From positions 188,501-252,500 of the forward strand of contig NZ_QMDV01000004.1 of NCBI RefSeq assembly GCF_003284895.1: 64,000 nt of DNA, in the 5' to 3' direction. Of the stretch, positions 35,449 through 44,719 are shown piece by piece. The notes beneath the pieces are model-generated. The model was not told the origin of the DNA and made no database searches. It saw nothing but the letters and a program-made list of their open reading frames with translations. Each line of letters opens with the position of its first letter. The stretch's first letter is position 1. The position numbers and the translations under genes were made by a program. Source of the DNA: Pontibacter arcticus (lineage in GTDB: Bacteria > Bacteroidota > Bacteroidia > Cytophagales > Hymenobacteraceae).

Positions 35449-35860
35449 TTGGGCGTAAAGTATAGATAGATACAGAGTATTTAATTGCGTTTAACTGTTG
35501 CCGTAAATTATATATATCTATTATTAGATATAACTTACGCCCGAAGGTACTTTATAGTTTTGAAAATGCGATACTTTTATTAATATTTTTTTAAAAATTT
35601 ACTTAATATCTTATTATGTTAATATTAATACTGTAATAGTGCAATGTATTGACTATTTTTTTAGTTATTTAGGATCAAGCATAGAAAATATGGGATGTAG
35701 AAAGTATACTTCATGCTTGATATCAAATTAACGATAGTCTTATTAACACAGGTTGTACTGGTTTATACGCTTTAAATATAAGAAAGTAGCCACAATGGTT
35801 TCTTTAAATTAAGGATAATAAATAGTAGGTGAGAAGTATGAACGCAGGATGGCAGAGTGT
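35449..35860. other. AT-rich spacer, no gene seen
   Basis: About 410 bases, with its most AT-rich part at 35570-35650. It holds AAGTATA-type heptamers but no open frame or RNA that I can support. Confidence 0.5.
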
Positions 35861-35908
35861 AAAAAGCAAATGCCAGCTGGCATTACGACCAGCTGGCATT
35901 TGCTTTTT
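35861..35908. terminator. Strong hairpin after the kinase/receiver operon
   Basis: A perfect 20-base stem (35861-35880 with 35889-35908) around loop CATTACGA, with A and T runs, placed 20 bases after the stop of the leftward receiver gene. Confidence 0.92.
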
Positions 35909-35928
35909 AAGTATAAGGCAGGTGTAGA

Positions 35929-36339
35929 TTACCGACCGATAAATTCTTCTTTGATAAACTCTAAGATTTCAGGAGATAATGGTTTAGAGAAAAAGTCTTT
36001 TACTTCCAGATGGTTTTTAGCAGATATGATGTCTTTTCTATCTACCGCCGAAGATAGCATGAACAGGCAGCAATTGCTTGTGATGTGTTCAGGTAACATG
36101 CGATATTCATCTATAAAAGACCAGCCATCCATACCGGGCATGTTAATATCCAGAAAGATTAGGTTTGGGAAGCTTTCAGGCTTTTCAGCTGCTGCAGAAC
36201 TTAAATAGGCAAGAGCGTTTTCAGCCCGCTCAAAACTTATAACTTCCTCCGCAAACTTCTCATTTTTAATGATGCTTTCACAGACAAAATTATTAACCTG
36301 ATCATCATCAATTAAAACAACCTTCTTTAACAAACTCAT
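35929..36339 (-). CDS. Stand-alone response regulator receiver (CheY-like)
   Basis: 136 residues, just one receiver domain. Acidic pair DDD near residues 11-13, phosphorylation site in LIFLDINMPGMDGW (Asp near 54), a Ser in MLSSA and the conserved Lys in FFSKPLSP. There is no output domain, so it works by protein contacts or as a phosphate shuttle. It is the second gene of an operon, six bases after the multi-PAS kinase, and so is its likely partner; whether the phosphate flows to it is inference from that position. Confidence 0.93.
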   Translation of the reverse strand: MSLLKKVVLIDDDQVNNFVCESIIKNEKFAEEVISFERAENALAYLSSAAAEKPESFPNLIFLDINMPGMDGWSFIDEYRMLPEHITSNCCLFMLSSAVDRKDIISAKNHLEVKDFFSKPLSPEILEFIKEEFIGR

Positions 36340-36345
36340 TATAAG

Positions 36346-39300
36346 CTAACTTTTGAAATATATGTTAAATGTAGTACCTACGTCTACCTGACTTCTAATT
36401 TCTACTTTACCACCCAACAGCTCGGCCTGTGTTTTAACTAAATGCAAACCCAGTCCCTTGCCCTCAATGTTAGAGTGAAAACGTTTATAAAGGCCAAAAA
36501 CCTTGTCTTCTACTTTTGTTAAATCAAGACCAATGCCATTATCTGAAACGCTTAGACAAATATAGTTAGGAACTTTTGAAGTTTTAATTTTTAAGTGCAA
36601 TTTTCTTTTTTCTGATCTATACTTTATTGCATTGGAAGCCAAATTTAAGAGGATGCTGTAGGCATAACTGCGTACCGTTTTAATTTTTGAAGTTGTGTTA
36701 AAATCATATTCTATACAGGCTCCTGCATTTTTAATCTCTTCCGATAAACTAAGTAACACCGGCTGAAGAAGATCTTCCAGGTACACTTCTTCTTTTACTT
36801 TATTTATTTCGCTTCGGATGGTTAGCAGATCATTCAGGTCGCGGATGGTGGTATCCAGCAGGTTAGCAGATATTTCCAGTTTATCTACTACTTTTAAGTT
36901 AGCGGGCGCGTTCGGCTGCTCACGGTTATAGATGGATGTGAGGCCTAAAATATTTGCAATAGGTGCCCGCAGGTTGTGCGATACGATATAGGCAAACTGC
37001 TGCAGGTTCTGGTTCTGTCTTAAAAGTTCTTCGGTCAGATCCTGCCGTTTTTCCTCAGCCAGCTTATACTGTGTCATGTCAGCCGCAGAACCGTCTACAC
37101 GTAGAACTCTGCCATTTTCATCCAACAAAGGCGACATTCTCAGTAATAGCCATTTCTGGTTGCCATTGGCATCTGTTATCCGGACTTCAAATTGCTGTTT
37201 CTGGCCTAACTTAATTTGCGATACTACATGGCTAAGTATATACTGCTTATCTTCTTCGTGTAATATTTCGAGCCAGGTATGCGCGCAATTCAGAAATTTA
37301 TCGCCCGGGTAGCCCGTAATCTCAGCGCATTGGGGGCTGATGTACGTGATCTTTAAGCCTGCATCCGAAGAAAAAATAATCTCAGGAATGTTCTCTATTG
37401 TGGATTGAAGCAAATTCTTTGCTTCTGTTATTTCCTGTTTAGCAAGAATCCTTTCTGTGATATCCTGCACGGCCCCTACAAGTTTAACCGGGTTACCAAA
37501 TTCATCGGTTAAGACCTCACAAACCTGCGAAATGTATTTTATCTGCCCGTTGGGAAGCTCTATTTTATAGTCTGAAGTATAATCTCCGGGATATTTAATT
37601 AACTGGAGATACTTTTCCCGGGCTTCATCTCTGTCATCAGGGTGCAGAAAAGAAGAGGCAGCTTCCGGAGTCAGAATAAAATCTTTTTTAAGATTGTAAA
37701 TGGCATACATCTCTGCAGACCAATGTACCAGCCTTCGCTGCAGATCGAATTCCCAGTTACCGATATTAGCCATCTGCTGCGCTCGGGCAAGTTTTACCTC
37801 ATTTTGGCGGATTGTTTCGATCGCTTTCTTTTGTTCTGATATATCATTGATAGAAAGCGCAACAGCCAGTATTTTATTATCCGGGCCAGTAACGGGCCTG
37901 AATGTAACCTCATGCCAGAAATCATGTTTGCCTGTTTCGTACCGGATCGTTTCTCCTTGCAAACATAACGCATGGTGTTGCACAAAGCTTTCGGACATTC
38001 CTTCTGTAATGTAGCCCATGATATTTTCACCTGTTTCAAGTTTTTTCATCTCGAACTGGAATACATCTTCAGCGGCAACCGCATTATAGGCAATAATGCG
38101 AAGGTGTTCATCTAACAGGAAAATGGCCTGCGGCGAGCTGTCCAGTAACGCTCGCAGGTTGGCTTCGCTTCTTACTAATTCGTCCTGAGCTTCTTTTTGA
38201 GAGTTTATGTTTATAAAAGTACCATTCCAAAGCACGGTACCATCTGGCTTGCGGGTAGGCAGGCTATGGCCCCGAATCCAGATATGTTTTTGCAAAGCAG
38301 GTTGCCACACCCTGAACTCTTTTTCCCAGGGTGTTAGCTTCTCGTAAGATACATACAAAGATTCCTGCACAACCAGAAGATCGTCGGGGTAAATGGAAGC
38401 GTACACAACATTAGCGTTGGCATAGATTTCCTGGGGAGTAACACCAAAAAGATCGATGATGCCTTCACTTACATAAGGGAAATCGAATACCTTAGCAGGT
38501 GTAAGCTGGAACTGGTAAACCGCACCCGGAATACTGGAGCTTACTTCGCGTAATTGTTTTTCCTGGCGTTCGAGCTTTTCAGTGGCCACTACCTGGTCGT
38601 GTATGTTGATAGCAATAACAACCCGTGGCTTTTGCTGGTCCATGTCCGGCAGCGGTCTGGATTTAACCAGTACATTAAATGTACTGCCATCTTTTCGCCG
38701 GTGCAGGCGGGTGCTGGTTGCAACCGAAGACTTATCTATCTTGTCAAGATGGGCAGTTAAAGGTTCTACATCATCGTCAGGTCTTATATCAAGTATCGTT
38801 CTTTCCAAAAACTCTTCTCTGCTTAAGCCATATTCATTTACAGCCGCTTCGTTCACTTCCAGAAACCTGAAGGTGTTCTGGTCATAGATCCACATGGGCA
38901 TAGGGTTATTGTCGAAAAGCCCTTTGTATTGTGTTTGGCTGTCATTTAAGGCTTTTTCAAGCTGAATGCGCTCAGTAACTTCTGTATTGAGCGCGATATT
39001 TTCCTGTTTTAGCTGCTTGATGATATAATACATCAACAGAGATGTGATCACAACGGCCAGCACAGCCAGCATCAGGAGTGTGTAATAACTTAAAGCTGCA
39101 TCAGATACAAACTCCAACGCTTTGTCTCCATTCTTATTTGTAGAATCCCGGATATGGTCGTTAAAACTATCGATAGCGTCTTTATAACTAACATAAGCAG
39201 GAAGCAGGTTAGAGCGGTTAAACTGTGTTGCTTCCTTTTGCATTTTCTGATTGCTGAGGGAAAGCAGTTTCCAGACTTCCGTATAGTACAGCGCACGTTC

Positions 39301-39684
39301 TTGCTGGAGGCTCTGAAAAAGCTCTACGCGGTTATCCTCTACAACTGTACTTTCCAGCGCCTGTAATTTGGTAGTGTTCTCGGCGTTTGCTTGCCGGATA
39401 ACGCGTTCTAAATCAGATTTCAGTTTGGGGTCCGAAGTAATGAGATGCCCCATGACCTTCGTATACACGAGTTCTTCGTTGTCATGTAGCGTGTCTATCA
39501 GGTCAAGTTTCTGAAAAGCGGTAGAAACCTGTTTGCTGTAAGTTTCACGGATATTTTTAAATCCTATAAAAGAGATTGCACTCAGGGCAATTAAACCAAT
39601 AGCAAGTACTGAAAACGAAATAGTTATAAATCGGATCGTCCTGTTCTGGTTATTCGTATATGGATGTTTATTGTCGTTTGGCAT
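36346..39684 (-). CDS. Multi-PAS membrane histidine kinase
   Basis: 1112 residues. Two membrane helices (about 19-41 and 203-223) flank a helical periplasmic sensor of about 160 residues; the cytosolic part has about five PAS/PAC repeats (roughly 245-365, 375-495, 500-620, 630-750 and 755-875), a HisKA domain with phospho-acceptor His in FAYIVSHNLRAPIA (about 900), and a C-terminal HATPase with N box NLASNAIKYRS, DNGIGL and GKGLGLHLV. It probably autophosphorylates on signal and feeds the receiver encoded six bases later. The sensed ligand or redox cue is unknown. Confidence 0.95.
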   Translation of the reverse strand: MPNDNKHPYTNNQNRTIRFITISFSVLAIGLIALSAISFIGFKNIRETYSKQVSTAFQKLDLIDTLHDNEELVYTKVMGHLITSDPKLKSDLERVIRQANAENTTKLQALESTVVEDNRVELFQSLQQERALYYTEVWKLLSLSNQKMQKEATQFNRSNLLPAYVSYKDAIDSFNDHIRDSTNKNGDKALEFVSDAALSYYTLLMLAVLAVVITSLLMYYIIKQLKQENIALNTEVTERIQLEKALNDSQTQYKGLFDNNPMPMWIYDQNTFRFLEVNEAAVNEYGLSREEFLERTILDIRPDDDVEPLTAHLDKIDKSSVATSTRLHRRKDGSTFNVLVKSRPLPDMDQQKPRVVIAINIHDQVVATEKLERQEKQLREVSSSIPGAVYQFQLTPAKVFDFPYVSEGIIDLFGVTPQEIYANANVVYASIYPDDLLVVQESLYVSYEKLTPWEKEFRVWQPALQKHIWIRGHSLPTRKPDGTVLWNGTFININSQKEAQDELVRSEANLRALLDSSPQAIFLLDEHLRIIAYNAVAAEDVFQFEMKKLETGENIMGYITEGMSESFVQHHALCLQGETIRYETGKHDFWHEVTFRPVTGPDNKILAVALSINDISEQKKAIETIRQNEVKLARAQQMANIGNWEFDLQRRLVHWSAEMYAIYNLKKDFILTPEAASSFLHPDDRDEAREKYLQLIKYPGDYTSDYKIELPNGQIKYISQVCEVLTDEFGNPVKLVGAVQDITERILAKQEITEAKNLLQSTIENIPEIIFSSDAGLKITYISPQCAEITGYPGDKFLNCAHTWLEILHEEDKQYILSHVVSQIKLGQKQQFEVRITDANGNQKWLLLRMSPLLDENGRVLRVDGSAADMTQYKLAEEKRQDLTEELLRQNQNLQQFAYIVSHNLRAPIANILGLTSIYNREQPNAPANLKVVDKLEISANLLDTTIRDLNDLLTIRSEINKVKEEVYLEDLLQPVLLSLSEEIKNAGACIEYDFNTTSKIKTVRSYAYSILLNLASNAIKYRSEKRKLHLKIKTSKVPNYICLSVSDNGIGLDLTKVEDKVFGLYKRFHSNIEGKGLGLHLVKTQAELLGGKVEIRSQVDVGTTFNIYFKS

Positions 39685-40059
39685 TATGTAATGCGCTGAA
39701 GGTCACAGTTGTCGAATGATAAATATAAGGCTAACAGTTAACAACTAATAATTATATATCGGGATTGTTAGATTATTAAAAATTAATATTACTTAGATTA
39801 TATGTTAAGCCGTTGATTTTAATAATAAGAGCATCGGGGATGTAGCTGGTGTACAACCATTACTTGTGTATACTCTCGTGATAATTAGTGTTTTAGTTAA
39901 AAAAAATTGGTCACTAAAAATGAGATCATACTTCAGGTAATTTTATAATGGGCTATACTATTTTATAAAAGTTATACTTTGTGGTTTCCTGCTATAAATG
40001 CTGGTTTTGCCAAATAATACAGTTTTGCTTTTAAACTAGGGGAAAATGCCTGAAAATTA
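39685..40059. other. Spacer between kinase and DUF1737-like genes
   Basis: About 375 AT-rich bases, no gene seen. Only repeated-heptamer copies (for example in the TATACTT near 39975) and runs of A/T. Confidence 0.5.
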
Positions 40060-40106
40060 AAAGCCCTTCTGTCTGCAGCTTTGAAAGCTACAAGCAGAAG
40101 GGCTTT
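40060..40106 (-). terminator. Terminator after the DUF1737-like gene
   Basis: Twelve-base perfect stem (40060-40071 with 40095-40106) enclosing a second small stem AGCTTT/AAAGCT, 33 bases after the stop codon. Confidence 0.85.
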
Positions 40107-40138
40107 ATACCCGGCTAAAGGTTGAAAGCGCTATATGC

Positions 40139-40360
40139 TTACAGACCCGTCTGGATCCATTTTGTTCGTTTTTGTTTTGCTGGGCGCACTTGTTTGCGCT
40201 GTAATCTGATATTATCGGAAGGGGTGCGTACTAACTGCTGGGCAAAACCATCGTTATGTTCTAAGATACCACCTTTTAATTGCCAACCCATTGGCAAAAA
40301 TCCTGCTACTTCTGTTGCCAACACCTCCAGGTCCGGAGCAACTATAATATTGTATTCCAT
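40139..40360 (-). CDS. DUF1737-like small protein
   Basis: 73 residues. The first 45 match the DUF1737 pattern: YNIIVAPDLEVLATEVAGFL, then GWQLKGGI and FAQQLVR, the expected GWxxxGG and QxxxR elements. The C-terminal tail is basic (RLQRKQVRPAKQKRTK). The family is small and uncharacterised. A clear terminator sits downstream, so this is a real gene in an otherwise AT-rich gap. Cytosolic, function unknown. Confidence 0.75.
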   Translation of the reverse strand: MEYNIIVAPDLEVLATEVAGFLPMGWQLKGGILEHNDGFAQQLVRTPSDNIRLQRKQVRPAKQKRTKWIQTGL

Positions 40361-40876
40361 AACGATTTCCTTTTCTATAGTTCTAATGTATTAATTAATT
40401 TAATAGGTTGTATTGGCGCGCTACGTTTTATTTTAAAAATTGTTGAAATTCATTTTATTATTTATTGAATTAAAGGAATAGTATAAAATATGGGTGCTTT
40501 AATGAGTAAATTAATAATATAAATACTAAATTAGTAACACAGGCTAGAGCTGTTTTGAAAGTATAATCTGATAAACCAAGGATTTATCAGCTCCATTTAT
40601 CCTAAAAAACAGAAGCACTACTATTAAATAAAAAATAGTATTATTCCTTTAATCTGATAGAAGTATAATTACAGGTTACTTTATTAAGTATTAACAAAGC
40701 AGGGGCCAGAAATTAATAGCCTAATCAAAGATCTGTACTTTAAAATTTGGCGTAGGCAGAGGCTTATAAAATATAGTTGGCAGCAAATTAAAAGAGGTGT
40801 AGTGGAGATAAATCAACTTCGCTGCCTGATTATCGCCATCTTTTTTTAATTTGCCATAACACGAAAGCCCTAAACT
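40361..40876. other. 516-base AT-rich spacer, no gene seen
   Basis: No frame, hairpin or RNA that I can support. It holds two near copies of the heptamer and would carry the promoter of the aminopeptidase gene, which I could not place. Confidence 0.5.
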
Positions 40877-42655
40877 ATGAGCTATAAAGAAAGATTATCT
40901 GCCATCCGCAGCCAAATGAAGGAGCACGGCATAAGTGCCTACATTATTCCATCCGCCGATCCGCATATAAGCGAGTACCTGCCAGATCGTTATAAGTGTA
41001 TTTACTTTGCTTCGGGCTTTACCGGCTCTGCGGGCACGCTGGTGATAACCGAAGATTTTGCCGGACTCTGGACCGATGCGCGCTACTTTGTACAGGCAAA
41101 CGAACAACTGGAAAATTCCGGTTTTGAGCTGGTGAAACTGAAAGTACAAAACACACCCGAGTACATTACCTGGCTAGGCGAGAAGTTTGACAAAGGTGCA
41201 ATCGTAGCTTTTGACGGCAAACTGATAGCGGTTAACCTGGCACAAATGCTGGAACAGGCATTAGCCCCTCAAGGTATAAAACTGGCCCCTGAATACGATT
41301 TGCTTGATCCGATCTGGGAAAACCGACCTGCTTTGCCAACTGCACCAGCTTACCTGTTAGGCGAAGAAATCACGGGGAAATCATTGACCGATAAGTTAAC
41401 AGAAGTTCGTGCTTCGCTTCAGAAGCATAAAACAGGCACGCACCTTATCTCTTCACTGGATGATATGGCCTGGCTGTTTAATATGCGTGGCTCCGATGTA
41501 AAATGCAACCCGGTGGTGTTAAGCTTTGCCCTGATCAGCGCGGATAAAGCCGAACTTTATGTAGATGAAAGTAAACTAAGCGGCAGCGATAAAGCTACCT
41601 TACAGCAGGCAGGCGTTACGTTGCAGCCTTACGAAAGTATAGAACAGGCATTGGCGGGTTTGTCCTCTGACAGTTCCATTCTGATAGATCCGAGGCGTAC
41701 CTGCTTTGCCTTATATAATAAAATACCGGCTGGCGTGCGCATTGTACAGGATACCAACCCAACCACCGTTTTTAAAGCAGTAAAGAACAAAACGGAGATC
41801 GAAAATACCCGCATCACGATGGTGAAAGATGGCGTGGCGCTTACCCGTTTCTTTAAGTGGCTGGAAGATAATATCGGCAAAACTACTATTACCGAACTTT
41901 CGGTGGCAGATAAAGTCCTGGAGTTCAGAGCGCAGCAGGAGGGTTTTGTGGGCGAAAGCTTTGATACCATTGCCGGTTACCGCGCGCACGGCGCCTTGCC
42001 TCACTATAAAGCCACTCCCGAAAGCGATGTGGAACTGAAAGCAGAAGGTTTATTTTTATTAGACTCTGGCGGACAATACCGTACCGGCACTACTGATATC
42101 ACGCGTGTGGTATCGCTGGGAAATTTAACGGAGCAGGAAAGTATAGATTATACGTTGGTATTAAAAGGGATGATTGATGGTGCAACAGCCCGTTTCCCGA
42201 AGGGCACGCGTGGTTACCAGATTGATGCCATTACACGTAAGCCGCTCTGGGATTATGCCCGCAACTATGGCCATGGTACCGGCCACGGCGTTGGCTTCTT
42301 CCTGAATGTGCACGAAGGACCACATGTATTTAATGCCACGCCAACCCCCATCGATATTGAGCTGGGCATGATCACATCAGTGGAGCCCGGTATTTACCGC
42401 CCGGACCAGTACGGCATTCGCATCGAAAATCTGGTATTAACGATTGAAGACGAAGTAAACGATTTCGGTGAGTTTTATACGTTTGAGCACCTGACTGTTG
42501 CCCTGATCGATACAACGCCTGTTAAGGTAGAGTTGCTGGAAGCGCACCAGTTAAACTGGCTGAATGCCTACAACCAGATGGTCCTAGACCGTGTTGGCCC
42601 GCACCTGAACCCCCAGGAACTAGCCTGGCTGAAAGAGAAAGCAAAGGCGATTTGA
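40877..42655 (+). CDS. pepP: Xaa-Pro aminopeptidase (M24B, aminopeptidase P)
   Basis: 592 residues, the long three-domain form. Two N-terminal creatinase-like domains (about 1-310: YIIPSADPHISEYLPDRYK, FDGKLI) precede the pita-bread catalytic domain. Metal ligands are visible: LLDSGGQYRTGTTDITR (two Asp), GHGTGHGVG (His), SVEPGIY (Glu) and RIENL (Glu). Aminopeptidase P removes the N-terminal residue when proline is second, in the cytosol. No signal peptide. Family and reaction are secure; the gene name is by homology. Confidence 0.95.
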   Translation: MSYKERLSAIRSQMKEHGISAYIIPSADPHISEYLPDRYKCIYFASGFTGSAGTLVITEDFAGLWTDARYFVQANEQLENSGFELVKLKVQNTPEYITWLGEKFDKGAIVAFDGKLIAVNLAQMLEQALAPQGIKLAPEYDLLDPIWENRPALPTAPAYLLGEEITGKSLTDKLTEVRASLQKHKTGTHLISSLDDMAWLFNMRGSDVKCNPVVLSFALISADKAELYVDESKLSGSDKATLQQAGVTLQPYESIEQALAGLSSDSSILIDPRRTCFALYNKIPAGVRIVQDTNPTTVFKAVKNKTEIENTRITMVKDGVALTRFFKWLEDNIGKTTITELSVADKVLEFRAQQEGFVGESFDTIAGYRAHGALPHYKATPESDVELKAEGLFLLDSGGQYRTGTTDITRVVSLGNLTEQESIDYTLVLKGMIDGATARFPKGTRGYQIDAITRKPLWDYARNYGHGTGHGVGFFLNVHEGPHVFNATPTPIDIELGMITSVEPGIYRPDQYGIRIENLVLTIEDEVNDFGEFYTFEHLTVALIDTTPVKVELLEAHQLNWLNAYNQMVLDRVGPHLNPQELAWLKEKAKAI

Positions 42656-42673
42656 GTTGATTTTTTCTATTGT

Positions 42674-42753
42674 TAACCCACCCCTAACCCCTCCGTGGAG
42701 GGGAATTCTCTCAAGTATAAATTCCCCTCCTCGGAGGGGTTAGGGGTGGGTAA
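42674..42753. repeat. REP-like palindrome, copy 1
   Basis: Outer arms CCCACCCCTAACCCCTCC (42677-42694) and GGAGGGGTTAGGGGTGGG (42733-42750) pair perfectly over 18 bases. An inner stem, GGAGGGGAATT with AATTCCCCTCC, holds a loop with CAAGTATA, the window-wide heptamer. A second copy lies at 48.35-48.43 kb. Confidence 0.85.
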
Positions 42754-42800
42754 TAAATTATCAGAAAAGTATTACTAACAAGTTCAAGAGGATGTTGGCC

Positions 42801-42825
42801 GTTGTTGTGTGTTTTCACCAACAAC
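42801..42825. repeat. GTTGTTG..CAACAAC hairpin
   Basis: A hairpin GTTGTTGTGTG-TTTT-CACCAACAAC. A close relative, GTTGTTGGTGTTTTCACC, occurs inside the MITE-like element at 61.8 kb. It recalls a short palindrome scattered in Bacteroidota genomes. Confidence 0.5.
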
Positions 42826-42876
42826 TTGTTGGTCAGATGACACAATAAAGGGGGGGATACTTCTTATTTTTGAAAA

Positions 42877-42909
42877 ACGGCTATACTTGCAGGTGCAGGT
42901 ATAGCCGTT
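42877..42909 (-). terminator. Terminator after the zinc-ribbon gene
   Basis: Ten-base perfect stem AACGGCTATA (42877-42886) with TATAGCCGTT (42900-42909), 11 bases after the stop codon of the leftward gene. The loop contains the CTTGCAGG part of a heptamer. Confidence 0.8.
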
Positions 42910-42919
42910 CTTGTTTTAA

Positions 42920-43558
42920 TTATTTCGGGTCTTGCCAGGTATCCAGCTTTATTTTTTCGATGAGCAGGTAGTTTTTAAACTGGTGGATCATTTTGTCCAT
43001 TTCAAGTTCTTTTTCTTCCAGTGCCGCTACTTCTTCATCCGATATTTGCAGTACCGGGCGCAGGCGGTCCAGGCTTTCCTGCATGTTTGCCAAGGCTTGC
43101 GCTATATGTGCTTGTACTTCTTCGTTTACTTCTTTAGATGCGTTTTCTTCTAACTGTTTCATATATACTTCCAGAAACTCGGCCATGTGCCAGGGGTTGT
43201 TCGGGCGGTTCCAGGTAAAGGTTGTGTTACAGCGGCGGCAACGGTAGGTATTACTTTTCCAGCCGTGTTCGTTTGTAGCCACACCGTTTTTCTTCAGCAT
43301 ATCGGCTTTGCCGCACTTGGGGCATTGTGCGTTTTCTTCTATTATTCTCTGCAGGCGCTCGCGTTTGTCCAGTATGGCGGCGCGGTTTTCGGCATGCATG
43401 TACAGCTGGGTTTCCAGATTTTGGCAGGCGTTGGTCAGCTGTGAGTGGTCTTCGGTCAGTTCGCCGGTTTGCGCCAACGCCACAGCCCGCTTGCTGAAAA
43501 ACCGGATCAGCTTCATCAGTTCTCTTTCGTTTGGTTTCAGGTTAGCGTTAGTCGGCAT
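42920..43558 (-). CDS. Coiled-coil protein with a zinc ribbon
   Basis: 212 residues. A helical N-terminal region (residues 1-78), then a CPKC (about 78-81) ... CRRC (about 106-109) pair that looks like a zinc ribbon, GWKSNTYRCRRCNTTF, and a long Glu-rich helical tail (QLEENASKEVNEEVQAHIAQ and so on). No family name is known to me. Probably cytosolic. The zinc-ribbon context suggests nucleic-acid or protein binding, but no evidence goes further. Confidence 0.75.
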   Translation of the reverse strand: MPTNANLKPNERELMKLIRFFSKRAVALAQTGELTEDHSQLTNACQNLETQLYMHAENRAAILDKRERLQRIIEENAQCPKCGKADMLKKNGVATNEHGWKSNTYRCRRCNTTFTWNRPNNPWHMAEFLEVYMKQLEENASKEVNEEVQAHIAQALANMQESLDRLRPVLQISDEEVAALEEKELEMDKMIHQFKNYLLIEKIKLDTWQDPK

Positions 43559-43560
43559 AG

Positions 43561-43801
43561 TTTAAGTTAAAAAAGTTAGTATGAGTTAGAAAGTCGGGCT
43601 AAGTTAAAAAGTTAGATATTCAGAAAGTTAGAAAGGGGGATATAGTTGAGCAAGAAGTTTTCCTCATTCAGTCAAAAACAAAGTATAAATCCGCTAAAGA
43701 TGTGCTAACCAAAGTATAGACGAAGCAAAGTGTCTGATTAAAAAGCCATACTTTAGAAAACCAGCTTTCTAACCTTTTAACTTTCTAAATTTCTAACTTA
43801 A
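43561..43801. repeat. Imperfect AAGTTAGAAAG repeat region
   Basis: The left side (43561-43638) has several copies of AAGTTAAAA/AAGTTAGAAA, and the right side (43764-43801) has the same in inverse order (TTTCTAACCTTTTAAC), so the 240-base gap could fold into a loose long hairpin. No gene. Confidence 0.45.
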
Positions 43802-43802
43802 A

Positions 43803-44330
43803 TTAACCTTCTCTGGTTCGTTTGTAGATACGGATAGCCAGCATCAGGATAACTGAAAATACGATTAGCCCGATAAGCCCCCAAAGCATACTCAGGCTGC
43901 TTTTAAGCACCACCAGGAATACGATACTGAACAGGAAAAGCGTGGCTACTTCGTTCCAGATGCGTAATTGGGTGGATGTATACTTTAGAATGCCTTGCTG
44001 CTGCTGCTTAAAAAGGACGTGGCACAGGAAATGGTACACGTATAATCCCGCAACAAAACACAACTTCCAGACGAGCCAGCCCGGCACCGAGCCATACAAG
44101 TACAACATGCCCAACCCGAAGATAAACGTCAGCACAGCCGATGGCCAGGTAATACCATACCACAGCCTTTTCTGCATCAGGGAAAATTGTTTCTGAAGTA
44201 TACTTTTCTCGGGTTCGGGTTTTTCGGCGGCTTCAGCGAAATAAATAAACAGGCGCACAATATAGAACAGGCCCGCAAACCAGGTAACTACAAAAATAAT
44301 ATGCAGGGCCTTAACGTAAAAGAAGCTCAT
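43803..44330 (-). CDS. hemJ: Protoporphyrinogen oxidase HemJ (CopD-family fold)
   Basis: 175 residues, four or more membrane helices. The opening YVKALHIIFVVTWFAGLFYIVRLFIYFAE fits HemJ, including the His at residue 10 expected to bind heme and the conserved Arg after it. HemJ oxidises protoporphyrinogen IX to protoporphyrin IX, the step before ferrochelatase. hemN lies 389 bases upstream on the same strand, giving a local heme pathway context, though not an operon. A -7 box lies 17 bases upstream. Confidence 0.85.
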   Translation of the reverse strand: MSFFYVKALHIIFVVTWFAGLFYIVRLFIYFAEAAEKPEPEKSILQKQFSLMQKRLWYGITWPSAVLTFIFGLGMLYLYGSVPGWLVWKLCFVAGLYVYHFLCHVLFKQQQQGILKYTSTQLRIWNEVATLFLFSIVFLVVLKSSLSMLWGLIGLIVFSVILMLAIRIYKRTREG

Positions 44331-44619
44331 CTGAAACTGTTTTTTACAAAGGTAAGGTATACGTCGGAATAATTGGTGAAGACTGTTCAGCTTGCACCAA
44401 CCTGAAAAAAACGCTCATCTCCTTATCAAGATACTATCAGCGCACAAGTATAAATATTTACTCTGCCGGTTTGTAAGCCTGAAGTACTTAATGTGCGGAT
44501 TTATAACTCGATTTTTAGCTTTTAATCAACCGGCAAAGTATAAAACCGGAATAAAAATCGAAAGAGCCGAGACTGCATAAGTTGTTCCGGAATAAACAGA
44601 TTAGGATCTAAAACAAAAA
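44331..44619. other. Spacer between hemJ and hemN
   Basis: 389 bases between the genes, ending in the hemN terminator. No frame is convincing; a 62-codon rightward frame at 44392 has no support. AAGTATA copies are present. Confidence 0.5.
44347..44354 (-). promoter_or_regulatory. Candidate -7 box for hemJ
   Basis: On the minus strand TACCTTTG fits TAnnTTTG and lies 17 bases before the hemJ ATG, so the leader would be very short. No -33 TTG seen. Confidence 0.35.
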
Positions 44620-44643
44620 GCCCTTCCGGTTTACCGGAAGGGC
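44620..44643 (-). terminator. Terminator after hemN
   Basis: Stem GCCCTTCCGGT (44620-44630) with ACCGGAAGGGC (44633-44643), followed on the minus strand by TTTTTG. Confidence 0.8.
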
Positions 44644-44719
44644 ATAAGCAGCAAGCCTTTGTAACGATGTTAAACCTTACCTTAGCAAATGAAACAGGAA
44701 GGCTGCGCTGCCATTTTTG

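Noticed and set aside
44392-44580. 62-codon rightward frame in the hemJ-hemN gap
   Set aside because: No family and no start signal, and it would lie antisense to the hemN terminator region.
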